The notes under the pieces: generated by a model
Database searches by the model: none
Seen by the model: only the letters and a program-made list of their open reading frames with translations
Told to the model about the DNA's origin: nothing
Position numbers and translations under genes: made by a program
Part shown: positions 8,866 to 18,001 of the stretch, in pieces
Layout: each line of letters starts with the position of its first letter
Position numbering within the stretch: position 1 is the first letter of the stretch
Assembly (NCBI GenBank): GCA_005223375.1
Contig: RXOD01004619.1
Location: 1-19,874 of the forward strand
Length of the DNA stretch: 19,874 nt
Direction: 5' to 3'
From: Amoebophrya sp. AT5.2
Taxonomy: Eukaryota > Sar > Dinophyceae > Syndiniales > Amoebophryaceae

Positions 8866-9759
8866 TTATTTACTTTTACGTCTACCTGCAGCTGGGCGTG
8901 CGCCTCGCCCTCACGCTGTGTACTAGAAAATGTTGCCACGCTCACGCACTAGCACTACAGCCAGGTAGAATTAGAAAGGAATTTTGAAAGGAGTTGAAAT
9001 GCAGCACGCACCAGCTAGTCTTGATGTAATGAATCTTTCGTACACACACCATGAAAAAGCAGTGGCTGTGGTTGTGCATTCGCACCTGGACGAGGCACAC
9101 ACAGAGGTGAACTCGTATCGAAAAGTAGGAGAGTAGCCGCTCTACTTCAAACACAAATTGAGTCCGTCTGCTACCGCGTAGTTGTCGTCTCACTCTCTTT
9201 AAACGACACGGACTCGTCGTGCATCAACAGCACGGGGGGTCCTGAAAAGAACATAGAGGTCATGCTGGGAGAACCGCAACACTTCTGAAACTCATTTGCA
9301 AAGAAATGCAAGATCCATATGGCTATGGTACATTTTCGCGGCTTTTCCCTTTGTGACGAGACGTCTCCGCCGCAACCGGAAAAAAAAGAACAGACGCTTC
9401 CAGCGAAATTTTCGTCTTGTAACGAATTGAAGGTTGAATCTGAATGGCGGTAGCCGGGGGGGGATAGAAGTAGGCGCCGGTCCAAAAAAAAATAGAGATA
9501 AAGAAGAAACGTCAGGAAAAGTAAGAGCGCTCTCGCTCCCCTCATCCTCCACATCCAACACTTCCTCCAACATATGGAAAGCAAAAAAAGATCAGCGTCT
9601 CATCTTCCTGCTGAACTTCATTCGACCACCTCGATGCGATGCTTCACGCTTTGCAAATTCAAAGGCGTCAAAAGAAGTAGAGTCGGAGAGCGATGGAAGG
9701 AGGAACTGCGAAACAATCGGGTCCAAAAATTGCAGTAGGGCGTACGGCCGCGCCTGGCA
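8866..9759. other. Intergenic stretch upstream of the TMEM65-fusion gene
   Basis: It should hold the promoter and 5' UTR of the TMEM65-fusion gene and the 3' UTR of the gene starting at 10443. A minus-strand frame at 9584-9171 begins with a hydrophobic segment (ALLLFLTFLLYLYFFL) but has no domain or homology I recognise, so I do not call it a gene. No TATA-like or other promoter element could be assigned. Confidence 0.45.
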
Positions 9760-10443
9760 CTATTCGGAAACCTGTTGGTGCGGACAAGGAGGAGGCTCAT
9801 TAGCATTGTCGTCCTTCATTAGCCACATTCCCGCGAATCCAACCGCGAAACTGCCCACTCCTGCACACGCGTTTTTTGTGTAGTAGAAAACCTTGGCTCG
9901 CTGGAAGGCCGCCTTCCCCGACTCCCTCCGCGCCCTCGCCTGGGCCTGGCGGGCTTTACGCTCTTCCGGAGTTCGTTTCTTGCGCTCCTCTTTCGCACTC
10001 CCGACCCCGGGAAGGGGCAGTGGCTCCTTCGTTCTTGTCGTCGTTGACGTTGACTGGGAGCCCCCGCTCTCGGTCGAGATTGCAAATCCGTCGTCCGGCC
10101 GCGAAGTCCGGCGTGCTGCCGCGCCCGCGGACGGCGGGAGTATTGCGTAGGCAGCTGCGGCATTACGTGACTCCGACGACGAGGAGGCGGTCGAGCCCCC
10201 ACCTCCATTTGTTGATTCAGCGATGCCGGCCATGACAGAGAGGCGGCGACGGCTTGAAATTGATGCCACGGACTTCTTCGCACCCACTTCAGCCGCAAAA
10301 ATGCCAACTGCGTGGTCTCCGTGTAGTGGTGGAGGTCGCGGACAAAGATGCAACGAGCGCGAATGGCGTGCAGTTCCTACGACCGCGAGTGTACTGCAGC
10401 TGGAGGTGCGTGCAACTTGAAGCCTCAGCGATTGCGACATCAT
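9760..10443 (-). CDS. Putative mitochondrial single-pass membrane protein of unknown function (227 aa)
   Basis: A single-exon frame starting at the first ATG. The first 45 or so residues are rich in Arg, Ser and Leu and lack Asp/Glu until about residue 43 (MMSQSLRLQVARTSSCSTLA and onward), which fits a mitochondrial presequence. The middle is low complexity (Ser, Gly, Ala, Thr). Residues about 155-185 are strongly basic and helical (EERKKRTPEERKARQAQARA). They lead to one predicted membrane segment (CAGVGSFAVGFAGMWLM) just before a short polar tail. This layout, a charged helix followed by one C-terminal membrane span, resembles small assembly factors of the respiratory chain, but I cannot name a family. 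The minus-strand position between two solid genes, the good start context and the absence of stops support it. The function is unknown. Confidence 0.55.
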   Translation of the reverse strand: MMSQSLRLQVARTSSCSTLAVVGTARHSRSLHLCPRPPPLHGDHAVGIFAAEVGAKKSVASISSRRRLSVMAGIAESTNGGGGSTASSSSESRNAAAAYAILPPSAGAAARRTSRPDDGFAISTESGGSQSTSTTTRTKEPLPLPGVGSAKEERKKRTPEERKARQAQARARRESGKAAFQRAKVFYYTKNACAGVGSFAVGFAGMWLMKDDNANEPPPCPHQQVSE

Positions 10444-11339
10444 TCTCTTTCAAGCTACTTTCTTACAACAGTCGCCTCAGACCTTTCTCTTTGATATAGT
10501 CGTTCGATACCATTTTTACCAATCGCAACACACACACGAAGTTCGTACTTCTACACGTGGCTCTTCATCTGCGTCTGCCGTAAGCCTAACACTAACTACA
10601 ACCCTACAATTACTAGTTTACTAGTTTTGTTTTGTTTTGTTTTAGGCGATCTCCTCGTTGGTTCTGCTCCAGACAGGCGTCCTTCTTCTTAGGCCACGCT
10701 GAGTCTGGGGCTGAAGCGAACGCGTTTTTTAACATCGGTTGGCTGATGGAGGACTGGCAGTCGTGACACTGTCCTCCAAGCGCAATAGCAGTGTCATCTC
10801 TTCTCACAGGGCGGCAGCTCCTCATCTTTTTACTTCGTCCGCTCCGTGGCCCTGGCGACGAGGAAGAAACAATTGCTGCAAAGATATGAAAAACTATCGT
10901 ACGACCACGAGCACGAGTGGGAAGCTGCAGCTTCGCAATCAGAGTTTTCACTTGTAACGGTGTTTCGCCCACGACTGTGGATGTGCACTTGTTTCGGTTG
11001 AAGCATTGCATTTCGTTGGTTGCAGCATCAAGTCACTGGTTGCAGCACTTGATTCAAGGAAGTGCGCAAGAAAATCTCTGTCGCTTGGAAAAAGAAAAAA
11101 GTGAAAATGTACTAATGTATAGTCATGATATTTACAAGTATACCTTTCGTAACAGAGAGTTGTGGGATTAGCTATGTATTGCGCTTGTTGTAGCTTTTTG
11201 ATGTGTGTCCACGCGAAAACGTCAATGCTTACGCCGCAGTAGGCTGACTTCGAGCAGCGGAGTTTCGCAGCCTCCACTGTTCGAATCAGTCCACTGCCGG
11301 GAGCTCACCAGGCTCGCACTCCGCAGGGCAGAATCCCAC
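10444..11339. other. Intergenic stretch between the methyltransferase and the putative mitochondrial protein
   Basis: No gene is supported. A minus-strand frame at 11011-10613 (132 codons) has no recognisable domain. Visible structure: actagtttactagt followed by a (ttttg)n run at about 10611-10643. There is also an interleaved repeat at 11017-11053, with an 11-bp direct repeat (tggttgcagca) and a 7-bp inverted repeat (atcaagt / acttgat). Confidence 0.45.
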
Positions 11340-12623
11340 TCAGTAGGGCCGCACTTCTTCCTGGTAACCGCTCGCTTCTGCGTGTGCTGTAAGTCGAATG
11401 ATTTCAATCGAGGACGAAGTGCAACAAGAAGATGAGCCATCTTCCTCCCCCACAGATCGCGGCGTTTCCACTTCGCTTACGGTCCACAGGTCGCTGCATT
11501 CCGTCTTTGCTCGCTCGCAGAACTCAGCCACGCCATCGTTCGGACTTCTGTGTTCGCACGCGACCAGGGCCTCCACCGCGACAGTCGTGATGTCGTTAAT
11601 ATCCTTTCGTAGCTCTACCTCGGCCGCCTTCCGCAGCGTTTTTAAGAGCAGGTCCACACAACCCTCGCCGTACAAGGGCTTGTGGATGCAGTCGGCACAC
11701 ACGATGCGCAAGTCGAGGCCGAGGTTTCGGCGTCGCGGCGTATGATCCGCGACTTTGTGGATGATTCTTTCGAACACCGCTTCCAAATCCTTGTCGCTGT
11801 TCCAATCGAATGGCATCGCGACGATATTTCCTGGCTTCGCCCATTCTCGCCAGTTGTCTTCGTCGTTCCCCCGTCCGAAATTCCTCAACACGTTATCCGC
11901 TAGCTGGTCCTCCTTCTCCCCGACTACCTCTGGTAGGTCTGTGAGCACGGTGAGATCGTAGCTGCCGCTTCTGGCCATCACCATGCCTGTCACGCCCAAC
12001 CCGCAGCCGAGCTCGAGCAGAACGGCCACATTCCTGGTTTCGCTTTCGTGAACACCGTCAAGAACACCTCTCACGGTCATGGCGTCCGCCAGAGCGAGCG
12101 CGCTGGGCCACACGCGCGAGGCGGCGTAGTGGAGGTTCATCCTCCGGTCCGGATACTGCGCCAGCCGCTCTAAGAACGACAACTTGCTGCGCTGCCGGAA
12201 AAACCTGCCCGAGTTCGTCAGAGTAAGCAGGTGGCGCGCATCGCTCCAACTCGCGAAGTTGTCCTTTTCATCAGGATCCGAGTCACCCCGGCAAAGACTG
12301 TCGGGCGAGTCGCCGAAAATGGTGCTCTGGTCGCTTGGGGATAAAGCAATCGTCCTCGAAGTCCTCGCGCTTTTGTTCATATAACTGGGGGAGCCGTCCT
12401 CGCGGTCCGCGTCCTCGTGGTCGTCCTCGCGCCCGCTTGAATCGTCGTGGCACCCACCGTGCCCCAGGGGGCGAGAAAAGCAGCATTTATTTTTCTTGTC
12501 ACCTCCGACGACGTGGTCTTGTTGTCCTTTGTTGTATGCGTAGACCTCGATTCGTGTGTCCCATCCATCCTCCGGATAGTCCTCGTTGCCCTCCACGATG
12601 TAGAAAGCCGAACGCAACAACAT
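11340..12623 (-). CDS. SAM-dependent protein methyltransferase, METTL21/FAM86-like (427 aa)
   Basis: A single-exon gene. Residues 1-140 are acidic and low complexity and have no family match. Residues about 160-400 carry the seven-beta-strand methyltransferase fold of the METTL21/FAM86 lysine methyltransferases. Landmarks are ASRVWPSALALADAM (the Trp-Pro motif ahead of the fold), VLLELGCGLGVTGM (motif I, SAM binding, residues 201-214), LTDLPEVV (post-I acidic strand, about 227-234), PFDWN (271-275) and ADCIHKPLYGEGCVDLLLKTL (motif II/III region, split here as ADCIHKPLYG then EGCVDLLLKTL). Members methylate lysines on chaperones or translation factors; which one here cannot be told. The motif usually written D..Y.P is DCIHKP. 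The start ATG sits in a strong hairpin (12608-12642), which may affect translation. Family confidence is high and substrate unknown. Confidence 0.85.
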   Translation of the reverse strand: MLLRSAFYIVEGNEDYPEDGWDTRIEVYAYNKGQQDHVVGGDKKNKCCFSRPLGHGGCHDDSSGREDDHEDADREDGSPSYMNKSARTSRTIALSPSDQSTIFGDSPDSLCRGDSDPDEKDNFASWSDARHLLTLTNSGRFFRQRSKLSFLERLAQYPDRRMNLHYAASRVWPSALALADAMTVRGVLDGVHESETRNVAVLLELGCGLGVTGMVMARSGSYDLTVLTDLPEVVGEKEDQLADNVLRNFGRGNDEDNWREWAKPGNIVAMPFDWNSDKDLEAVFERIIHKVADHTPRRRNLGLDLRIVCADCIHKPLYGEGCVDLLLKTLRKAAEVELRKDINDITTVAVEALVACEHRSPNDGVAEFCERAKTECSDLWTVSEVETPRSVGEEDGSSSCCTSSSIEIIRLTAHAEASGYQEEVRPY

Positions 12624-12642
12624 TATGGTTGTTTGCGTTCGG
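12608..12642 (-). promoter_or_regulatory. Hairpin enclosing the methyltransferase start codon
   Basis: The arms ccgaacgcaacaac (12608-12621) and gttgtttgcgttcgg (12628-12642) pair over 14 bp with a single bulged base and a 6-nt loop (12622-12627). In the minus-strand transcript the A and U of the AUG (12623-12622) lie in the loop and the G closes the stem. This is seen directly in the sequence. A role in translation control is inference; the mark of a small palindromic insertion is another possibility. Confidence 0.6.
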
Positions 12643-14636
12643 ATTATTACATCGAAACGCGCGGGATGTCTGTGTACTACTTCTACAACCTTGTTCTTCT
12701 ACAACTTCAACTTACAACTACCCAGATGAGTCATAGTTGTGGTGCGTTTCTTTTATGTTTTACAACCGCTTCGAGTTCGATCCGGGCTGCAAAATAAACA
12801 ACAGATGATCATGTTGGAGGTCAATACGTCGTCCGCCTGTCCTTGATCGTTGTGTGCTCCGTTTTCTCTTGTTGATCCTGAATGTCTACAAGAGAGACTG
12901 TTGATTTGGGATCAGTGTTATTTTCCACCAGGCCACCTTGGGGCAGCACAAAAAGGAAACCATCCCGATCCACAAGAACAAGAAGCTACCCCATAAATGG
13001 GGCACGAGCCTCAACCTGTAGTAAGTGCGCACTCGCGGGGGGCAGTCAGGCAATTATCTCTTTATTTTGGTATGCGTGCCGACGTATGAATTAAAATTTC
13101 CGATTCCGGCGCCCGGTCGTCAATATTTGCCGAGGACAGCACTCTGTTGTTGTAGTAACATCATTTTGCTCTCATGGTAATCACTTGATGGTGCGCGAGC
13201 GATCGCACCTAAATTTCACCACCTTCGCTCGGAAAGAACTGCATCGCTTCACCTGTAGTTGTGGGCACCACCGTTCATATATTAACTCTGTTCATCAGCA
13301 GGATCCGCATCCTCATGCTCATTCTCGTTCCTCTATTAGGATCCGCCGGTCCCCCGCCACTTCTTCTCCTGTACTGAGCAATCGTCTGGCCACAACAATG
13401 AGCACGCTGCAGCCTCCTCGTCGAAGTTCATGTTCACCAGGCTGTGACGCTGACAACTGCAGCAACTGGAACTGCTCCTACGGTTTTCTAATACTAGTAA
13501 AACGAATGTTCTTATTCTTTATCTTTAGGGTGTTGCCTTTAGGGTGTTGCGCCACTACCTAAAGTAGTGGAAGAATCTGTCAGGAGAGTAATCCTCTTCA
13601 CAGAGTGATGGCGTCGTGAGTGCTGGAAGTAGACGGGCAAGGTTAGAGCTAGGTTTGCCTCAACAGTCTCATACCTACGGCAATAAAACGTCTGAGGGTC
13701 GTCGTGTTGACGAGCTGAGGGTGAGGAGCACGTGTGCGGCGTCGGCATGTTTTTCCATTTCTTGCTTTTCTGGAAAAGTAGGCGCCTGAGTGGTGCGGGT
13801 CGGGCACGGTCGCGAATGTGAAGCCCGTTTCCCAGTGGCCGCCAAGTTTGATGTAGCTACGCCAATTCATCCTTCTTCACCCAAAAAAGAAGACTCAACG
13901 TATACGAAAAAGTAATCAGGAAGGAAAAGGGTGGTGGTAATGTTGGCGTCTGTTCCGCGCAGGAACGGGACAGACACGAGGCTGCATCCTGGCGACAGGA
14001 AAGAAATTGAAAGAAGAATCTTCGTATTTCTACAACTAGCACCAGGCAAACGTTCGAAATTTCAGTACGAGACGGCGCGTGGTCTATTGGAAGAGTTGAA
14101 GAACGGTCCTTGATTCACGTAAACGAAAGGCGTCTAAAGAAGAAGGTGGGGCTGCGCTCGTAGTCAGTGTAAAAACTTCCAACTGTGTGCCTCTTCAACC
14201 AGCGGCCTTTTCTCCCTGGATGGGATCCTGCGTCGCCGGAGGCCGCAGCTTGTAGATGTAGAAAAAGAAATGAAATTGGAAACCTTATACTATTTATTAA
14301 GCTTTTGCGTCGCTGTCGCAAATCGTGACCAGATACACGTCAATATCGCTAGTCACAATCTGCATTGATTCACATTCTTCGATTAGTACACCAAAAACGA
14401 ACTGGAACTGAAACGAAGTACAACTCGTGCATAGATTCTAGATTCATTCTTTTGCTTTTGCTATCAGTATCTGAGCTGTCTACTACCTATCCACCATGTG
14501 TACGTATCCATCGCCAGATTGCGATAATGATATATTCAATGCCCGGATCATGTTGTAGTAAGAGTAAAAATAAGTGAAACTGAAACTTCTATAAAAAATG
14601 TAGTCGAAGTCATCAAACGCTGCCGCGAGGATGGTT
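12643..14636. other. Two-kilobase gene-free stretch upstream of the methyltransferase
   Basis: No gene on either strand has domain support, although several frames of 60-130 codons occur. It should hold the methyltransferase promoter and the amidinotransferase 3' UTR. Visible structure: a 14-bp tandem duplication (ctttagggtgttgc, 13523-13536 and 13537-13550) next to a 7-bp hairpin (ccactac / gtagtgg, 13552-13570). The 14280-14580 part is AT-rich. No tRNA or other RNA gene could be supported. Confidence 0.45.
13523..13570. repeat. 14-bp tandem duplication beside a small hairpin
   Basis: Two exact copies of ctttagggtgttgc abut at 13523-13550. One base later a 7-bp stem begins, ccactac (13552-13558), with loop ctaaa and partner gtagtgg (13564-13570). 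All of this is directly visible. The gggtgtt core is not a standard telomere repeat. Function unknown. Confidence 0.7.
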
Positions 14637-17117
14637 TCACGGCAGGTCCGTGAGGTTGTTCAGGCCGACATCCTCGATGTCATCGCGGTTCGGGAAGTAA
14701 TCCTTGCACTTTCCGGTTCGTCGCACGTCCCACGTCGAGCAGTGCAGCGATCCGCCGAACTCAAATACCTGAGGAAGTTGTTCGGGGGGCACCAAGTGAT
14801 GTAGCAACCAATTCATTTTTTCAGTCCTGATTTCCAGTGCCGCGTGGGTCCAATGAATGATCAATCTACTGGTGAAACGAAACTGATAATGATCATGCAT
14901 GGAGTCTTCCAGTACCTGTCTGTATGGCACGCCGATGACGTCGAAGCCGAGCTCCCCTTCGAGGAAGTTGATCAATGGTTTTTCGCCCTCCTCCACCACG
15001 ATCTTGTTCTTGTTGATCGAGAACAGGTTCATGCTCAACCAGCGGGAGCTCTGGCACATCACCGGATGCTCCTTGTCCGTCGTGTAGTATGGCACGTCCA
15101 CCTGTTCAACATGATTCCCCGAGATGGTGACAACATCTCAGTCAAACTCGAACCAATATTACCCCCTTTTATTTTTCCCGAAGATTCGGACCAAATCAGC
15201 AGAGGCAGACCTGCAGGCGATAGCAAATGCAAAAGTTACTCGTTACTTCAGAAGTTTCAATAGAAAAGTAAAGGGTACCCAAGGGGGTGTAGAAAGAAAA
15301 TCGGACCATCCTCCAGTCGTTCTGCTTGAAGATCTTGACCTCTTCTTCCACGACGGGTCGGTCGGGGTTGGTAAGCACGGTGTGCTCATTTACGGCCACG
15401 AACGTGCAGTCCGTGTGCGACGGGTACAGATCGTATGGGAAGTGCAAGGTGTGCACCTGTATTTGTTTTTCGACTGGTCGGTCGCAGAAGTGCATGTGCA
15501 CCTGCTGCTGCTGCACGTTCGGCTTGTTCAGCAGCAGAGCAACTCATCCGCAGGAGCCCATGCGTGCCCACCGGACTACGACTAGGACTAGTCACTATAG
15601 TCACTAGTAGTGCCTACGAGTACGTGAAAAAAAAGTCAACAAGGTTGTTTGTCTCACTGTGACTTGTCTAGCTTCAAATTGAAACTGAATCAATGAAAAC
15701 GAATGTAGTACCTGGATTCCCTTCGGCGCGAAGTGTCGCTTCAACCAGCGGATGCCGGTGAGGTTGGTGACCATTGATTGCTGCACGAACATCATGTTCC
15801 CGATCAGCAAACAGTCCGCCGCATCAAACATAATCTGAAAAAAGTGTTGGGTAGGGGACGAATGAGCGAGGACAAAAAAACCGAAACTAACCCTGACAGC
15901 ATGAGTATGGGCATCAAGAGAAGCATCCTCTACTAGCAGGCCTCGAGCACGACGACCTTAGGCTTGAAGATGTCGCGAGCGTGGTCGATCTCGATGTGGG
16001 ACGAGTCAAACCTAGTGCCTTTGACAGAAACGAAGTGCTGGAGATAAAACTGAAAGAAAGCCCCAAAGTGGAAATTGAAGTTCAAGTTGTACCTCTTTAT
16101 CGCTGAGGCAGTATTCGTACTTGTGCATGCGTTCGATCCGTTCCTCGACGGTCCAGTTCCAGAAGTCGGTGTTGTAGCTATCGGCGCCCATCATCGGCTT
16201 GGGGGCGGCGGTCCAGATCATCCGCGGATCATTGTCGAAGTACTCCCGAATCAAACTGCGGAACGGCCTGTACTCAAAAAACCGCGACCGCTTGCACATC
16301 GTCGCCTCCACAATCTCGTTGCCTGGTGGAATGACAATGAGCGGAGTTCGTTGAGGAGGTCTGTCTCCCTCTTTGTCTTGCTGGGTGCGAAGATAGCTTT
16401 AGAAAGATGGAAAAAAGAAAGATAGAAATCGAGATCTACAAGAAAAATGCTACCGATGGTCATGACGACGTCTCGGGGGCAGACGACGCAGTACTGATTC
16501 GGCGACTCGAAGTCCGGGGTTTTCGTGGGCACGTTGAAGTTGCAGAGATTTCTGTCTGGCCGCTTCACGATTACGCCCTCACCCTCCAACAAGTCTTTCA
16601 TGCCTGGGGGCGCGAGGAAAACAAATGGGTTCTTGCGAATAAATATGCATAGACATGCGGAAGAAGATCGTGAAGATGAACACCGCTGCCTGGGATTATT
16701 GCTTGAGCTAAAAACAAAAAAGTTGTCAACAAAATCGAAGTTTCTTCCTTGATGTAGAAGTTGATACCTTCGAGCTCCTTGTTGGCTCCGTCAATAAAGC
16801 GCTTCAGCTTCGGGCCTGTCGGCCATGGCAACCACTCCGAGAAGGCATGGCTCATCTTGGCGCCTGTTAATTGATCATTGGCGATTTTTACTTATCAAAA
16901 AGTCGCCGTGCCGCTCGATTCAGGAAAGGATATAAAAGAAAAAAAAATCCGCAACAAGTATGTTTGTAGCACCATATTTCGTGTTCTGATCGTTGAATTC
17001 GGACTGACAGGCCGGCTCCAGCGGCGGAAAACAGGCATCGTCAGCGACCCCGAGCACGACTTCTTCGAGGGGGTCGAAGTCGTTCCAGCGGTTCACGATG
17101 CAACCGTCGCTCGCCAT
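14637..17117 (-). CDS. GATM: Glycine/arginine amidinotransferase (AGAT family), 9 exons, 435 aa
   Basis: Exons on the minus strand: 17117-16973, 16863-16768, 16603-16454, 16322-16093, 16037-15942, 15834-15712, 15456-15307, 15101-14916, 14768-14637. The total is 1308 nt with consistent phases. Seven introns are GT-AG; intron 5 is GC-AG. AGAT moves the amidino group of arginine to an amine (glycine in creatine synthesis). Landmarks are WNDFDPLEEVVLG (N-terminus), KTPDFESPNQY plus CPRDVVMTIGNEI, FDAADC (catalytic Asp243), PSHTDCTF (His294), LTNPDRP, SSRWLSMN and GGSLHCSTWDVRR (catalytic Cys402). These match human Asp254, His303 and Cys407. Length is near the human 423. Exon 5 (HFVSVKGTRFDSSHIEIDHA and onward) looks partly like an insertion. 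There is no leader with this start, so it may be cytosolic, or a leader exon lies upstream. The substrate cannot be fixed; related enzymes use other amine acceptors. Confidence 0.9.
14769..14915 (-). other. Intron 8 of the amidinotransferase gene (stop-free, 147 nt)
   Basis: The donor is AGACAG|GTACTGG and the acceptor CCTCAG|GTATTTG, phase 0. Its length is a multiple of three and it has no in-frame stop, so retention would insert 49 residues just ahead of the catalytic Cys segment. Removing it joins VIGVPYRQ to VFEFGGSLHC as in the family, so I treat it as an intron. Confidence 0.75.
15457..15711 (-). other. Intron 6 of the amidinotransferase gene, with a 9-bp tandem repeat
   Basis: The donor is ATCCAG|GTACTAC and the acceptor AAATACAG|GTGCAC, phase 0; at 255 nt it is the longest intron of the gene. 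It contains two abutting copies of tagtcacta (15589-15606), followed by further ctagtag-like sequence. It has none of the introner-like features of the TMEM65-fusion gene's introns 1 and 2. Confidence 0.7.
15835..15941 (-). other. Intron 5 of the amidinotransferase gene with a GC donor
   Basis: No GT donor keeps the frame at the end of exon 5. The best junction is CTCGAG|GCCTGC to TTTTTTCAG|ATTATG, which joins VVVLE to IMFDAADC, in good agreement with the family. GC donors occur in many eukaryotes and are frequent in dinoflagellates. Confidence 0.6.
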
Positions 17118-18001
17118 CTTGATGATTTCGATCGTGTTCCCAGAACGAAGTTCTTGTGGCGCACGACGTGATGTAGCTATCTACTTCTACTTCAACCCAG
17201 GCAATCAGACAGAATGGATTGGAGATGGAGCAGGCGGTCAATCCGGTTCGCCCCGGATTCTCGCCGAAAGATGCACACCGGTGCGCGGTGCCGGAGGTGC
17301 AATGACAGTGCCACCGACGGCGACGCGAACAACAATTCTTGAGTGCGATTTAAAACTGAGCGCTCACAAGTTATTTTTCCGTAAAAATGCAAATGCAATA
17401 AGCATCGAATCCTGTCGTGAAGATAGACGGGGTATTGTTGAGTAGCGGAAGTGCAAGTCCAAGGCGCCTGGCGCCACACGCAACCGCGGCTGCAGCTCCC
17501 GCAAATCTTAGGGAAGTATGTAAAACCCACACGCAGTGAGATCTCGATCGCGTTCCTTCGCGACGACGTCGTGCTGCACCTACGAGGAAAGGGAAAGATG
17601 AAAGGAAGCTCAAACTCAACAAAGTGTGTTTTTCTATTTGTTTCTAAGTAAATGAGACTGAATATCGAATTGAACGCATCTATCCTATGAGGAAGCACGA
17701 TGCGTTTGCTGTAACAAAAGGACATGGTCAAGCCCAAGCGCCCGCGGCAGTAGCATCAAATTCAAATCGCTATCGCATGTCTTAGTCTTTCTATCTAAAA
17801 TAAAACGAAAAGAAATTGGAAACCCAGCATGTTTGGAACAAGATCATGCAGATAGAGCAGGAGGAATGTCTATTTTTTTATACTATGTATTTGAGAAATA
17901 TTTTCTGCCCGTCCGCCACATAAACGCAGGTAGTTCTTCGACGCAGTGAACTGTGCTGTTGGTTTTGATCGCGCCTCGCCTCCCGTACAAGACCTCTTTT
18001 G
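17118..18001. other. Intergenic stretch upstream of the amidinotransferase
   Basis: It should contain the amidinotransferase promoter and 5' UTR. A minus-strand frame at 17737-17192 (181 codons) and another at 17622-17371 have no recognised domain. The second includes an Arg/Ala-rich hydrophobic piece (SLRFAGAAAAVACGARRLGL) that could be part of a leader exon for the amidinotransferase, but I could not join it with confidence. The 17760-17900 part is AT-rich, as expected of a 3' UTR of the hydrolase gene. Confidence 0.4.

Noticed and set aside
9171..9584. A 137-codon minus-strand frame with a hydrophobic N-terminus
   Set aside because: No homology or motif is seen, and it lies in the expected 3' UTR of the upstream gene. 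The hydrophobic run comes from T-rich sequence.
11242..11310. A tRNA-like T-arm (ttcgaat loop, 4-bp stem) with partly complementary flanks
   Set aside because: The distance between the putative acceptor arms is about nine bases too short and no proper D or anticodon arm can be drawn.
12769..12790. gttcgatcc, similar to a tRNA B box
   Set aside because: The flanking bases do not form a T stem and no A box or acceptor stem is present.
16038..16092. A non-canonical intron 4 in the amidinotransferase gene
   Set aside because: An upstream acceptor (CTCCAG|CACTTC) restores both the frame and a GT-AG intron of 55 nt.
17192..17737. A 181-codon minus-strand frame upstream of the amidinotransferase
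   Set aside because: No domain is recognisable and it could not be joined in frame to the first AGAT exon with confidence.
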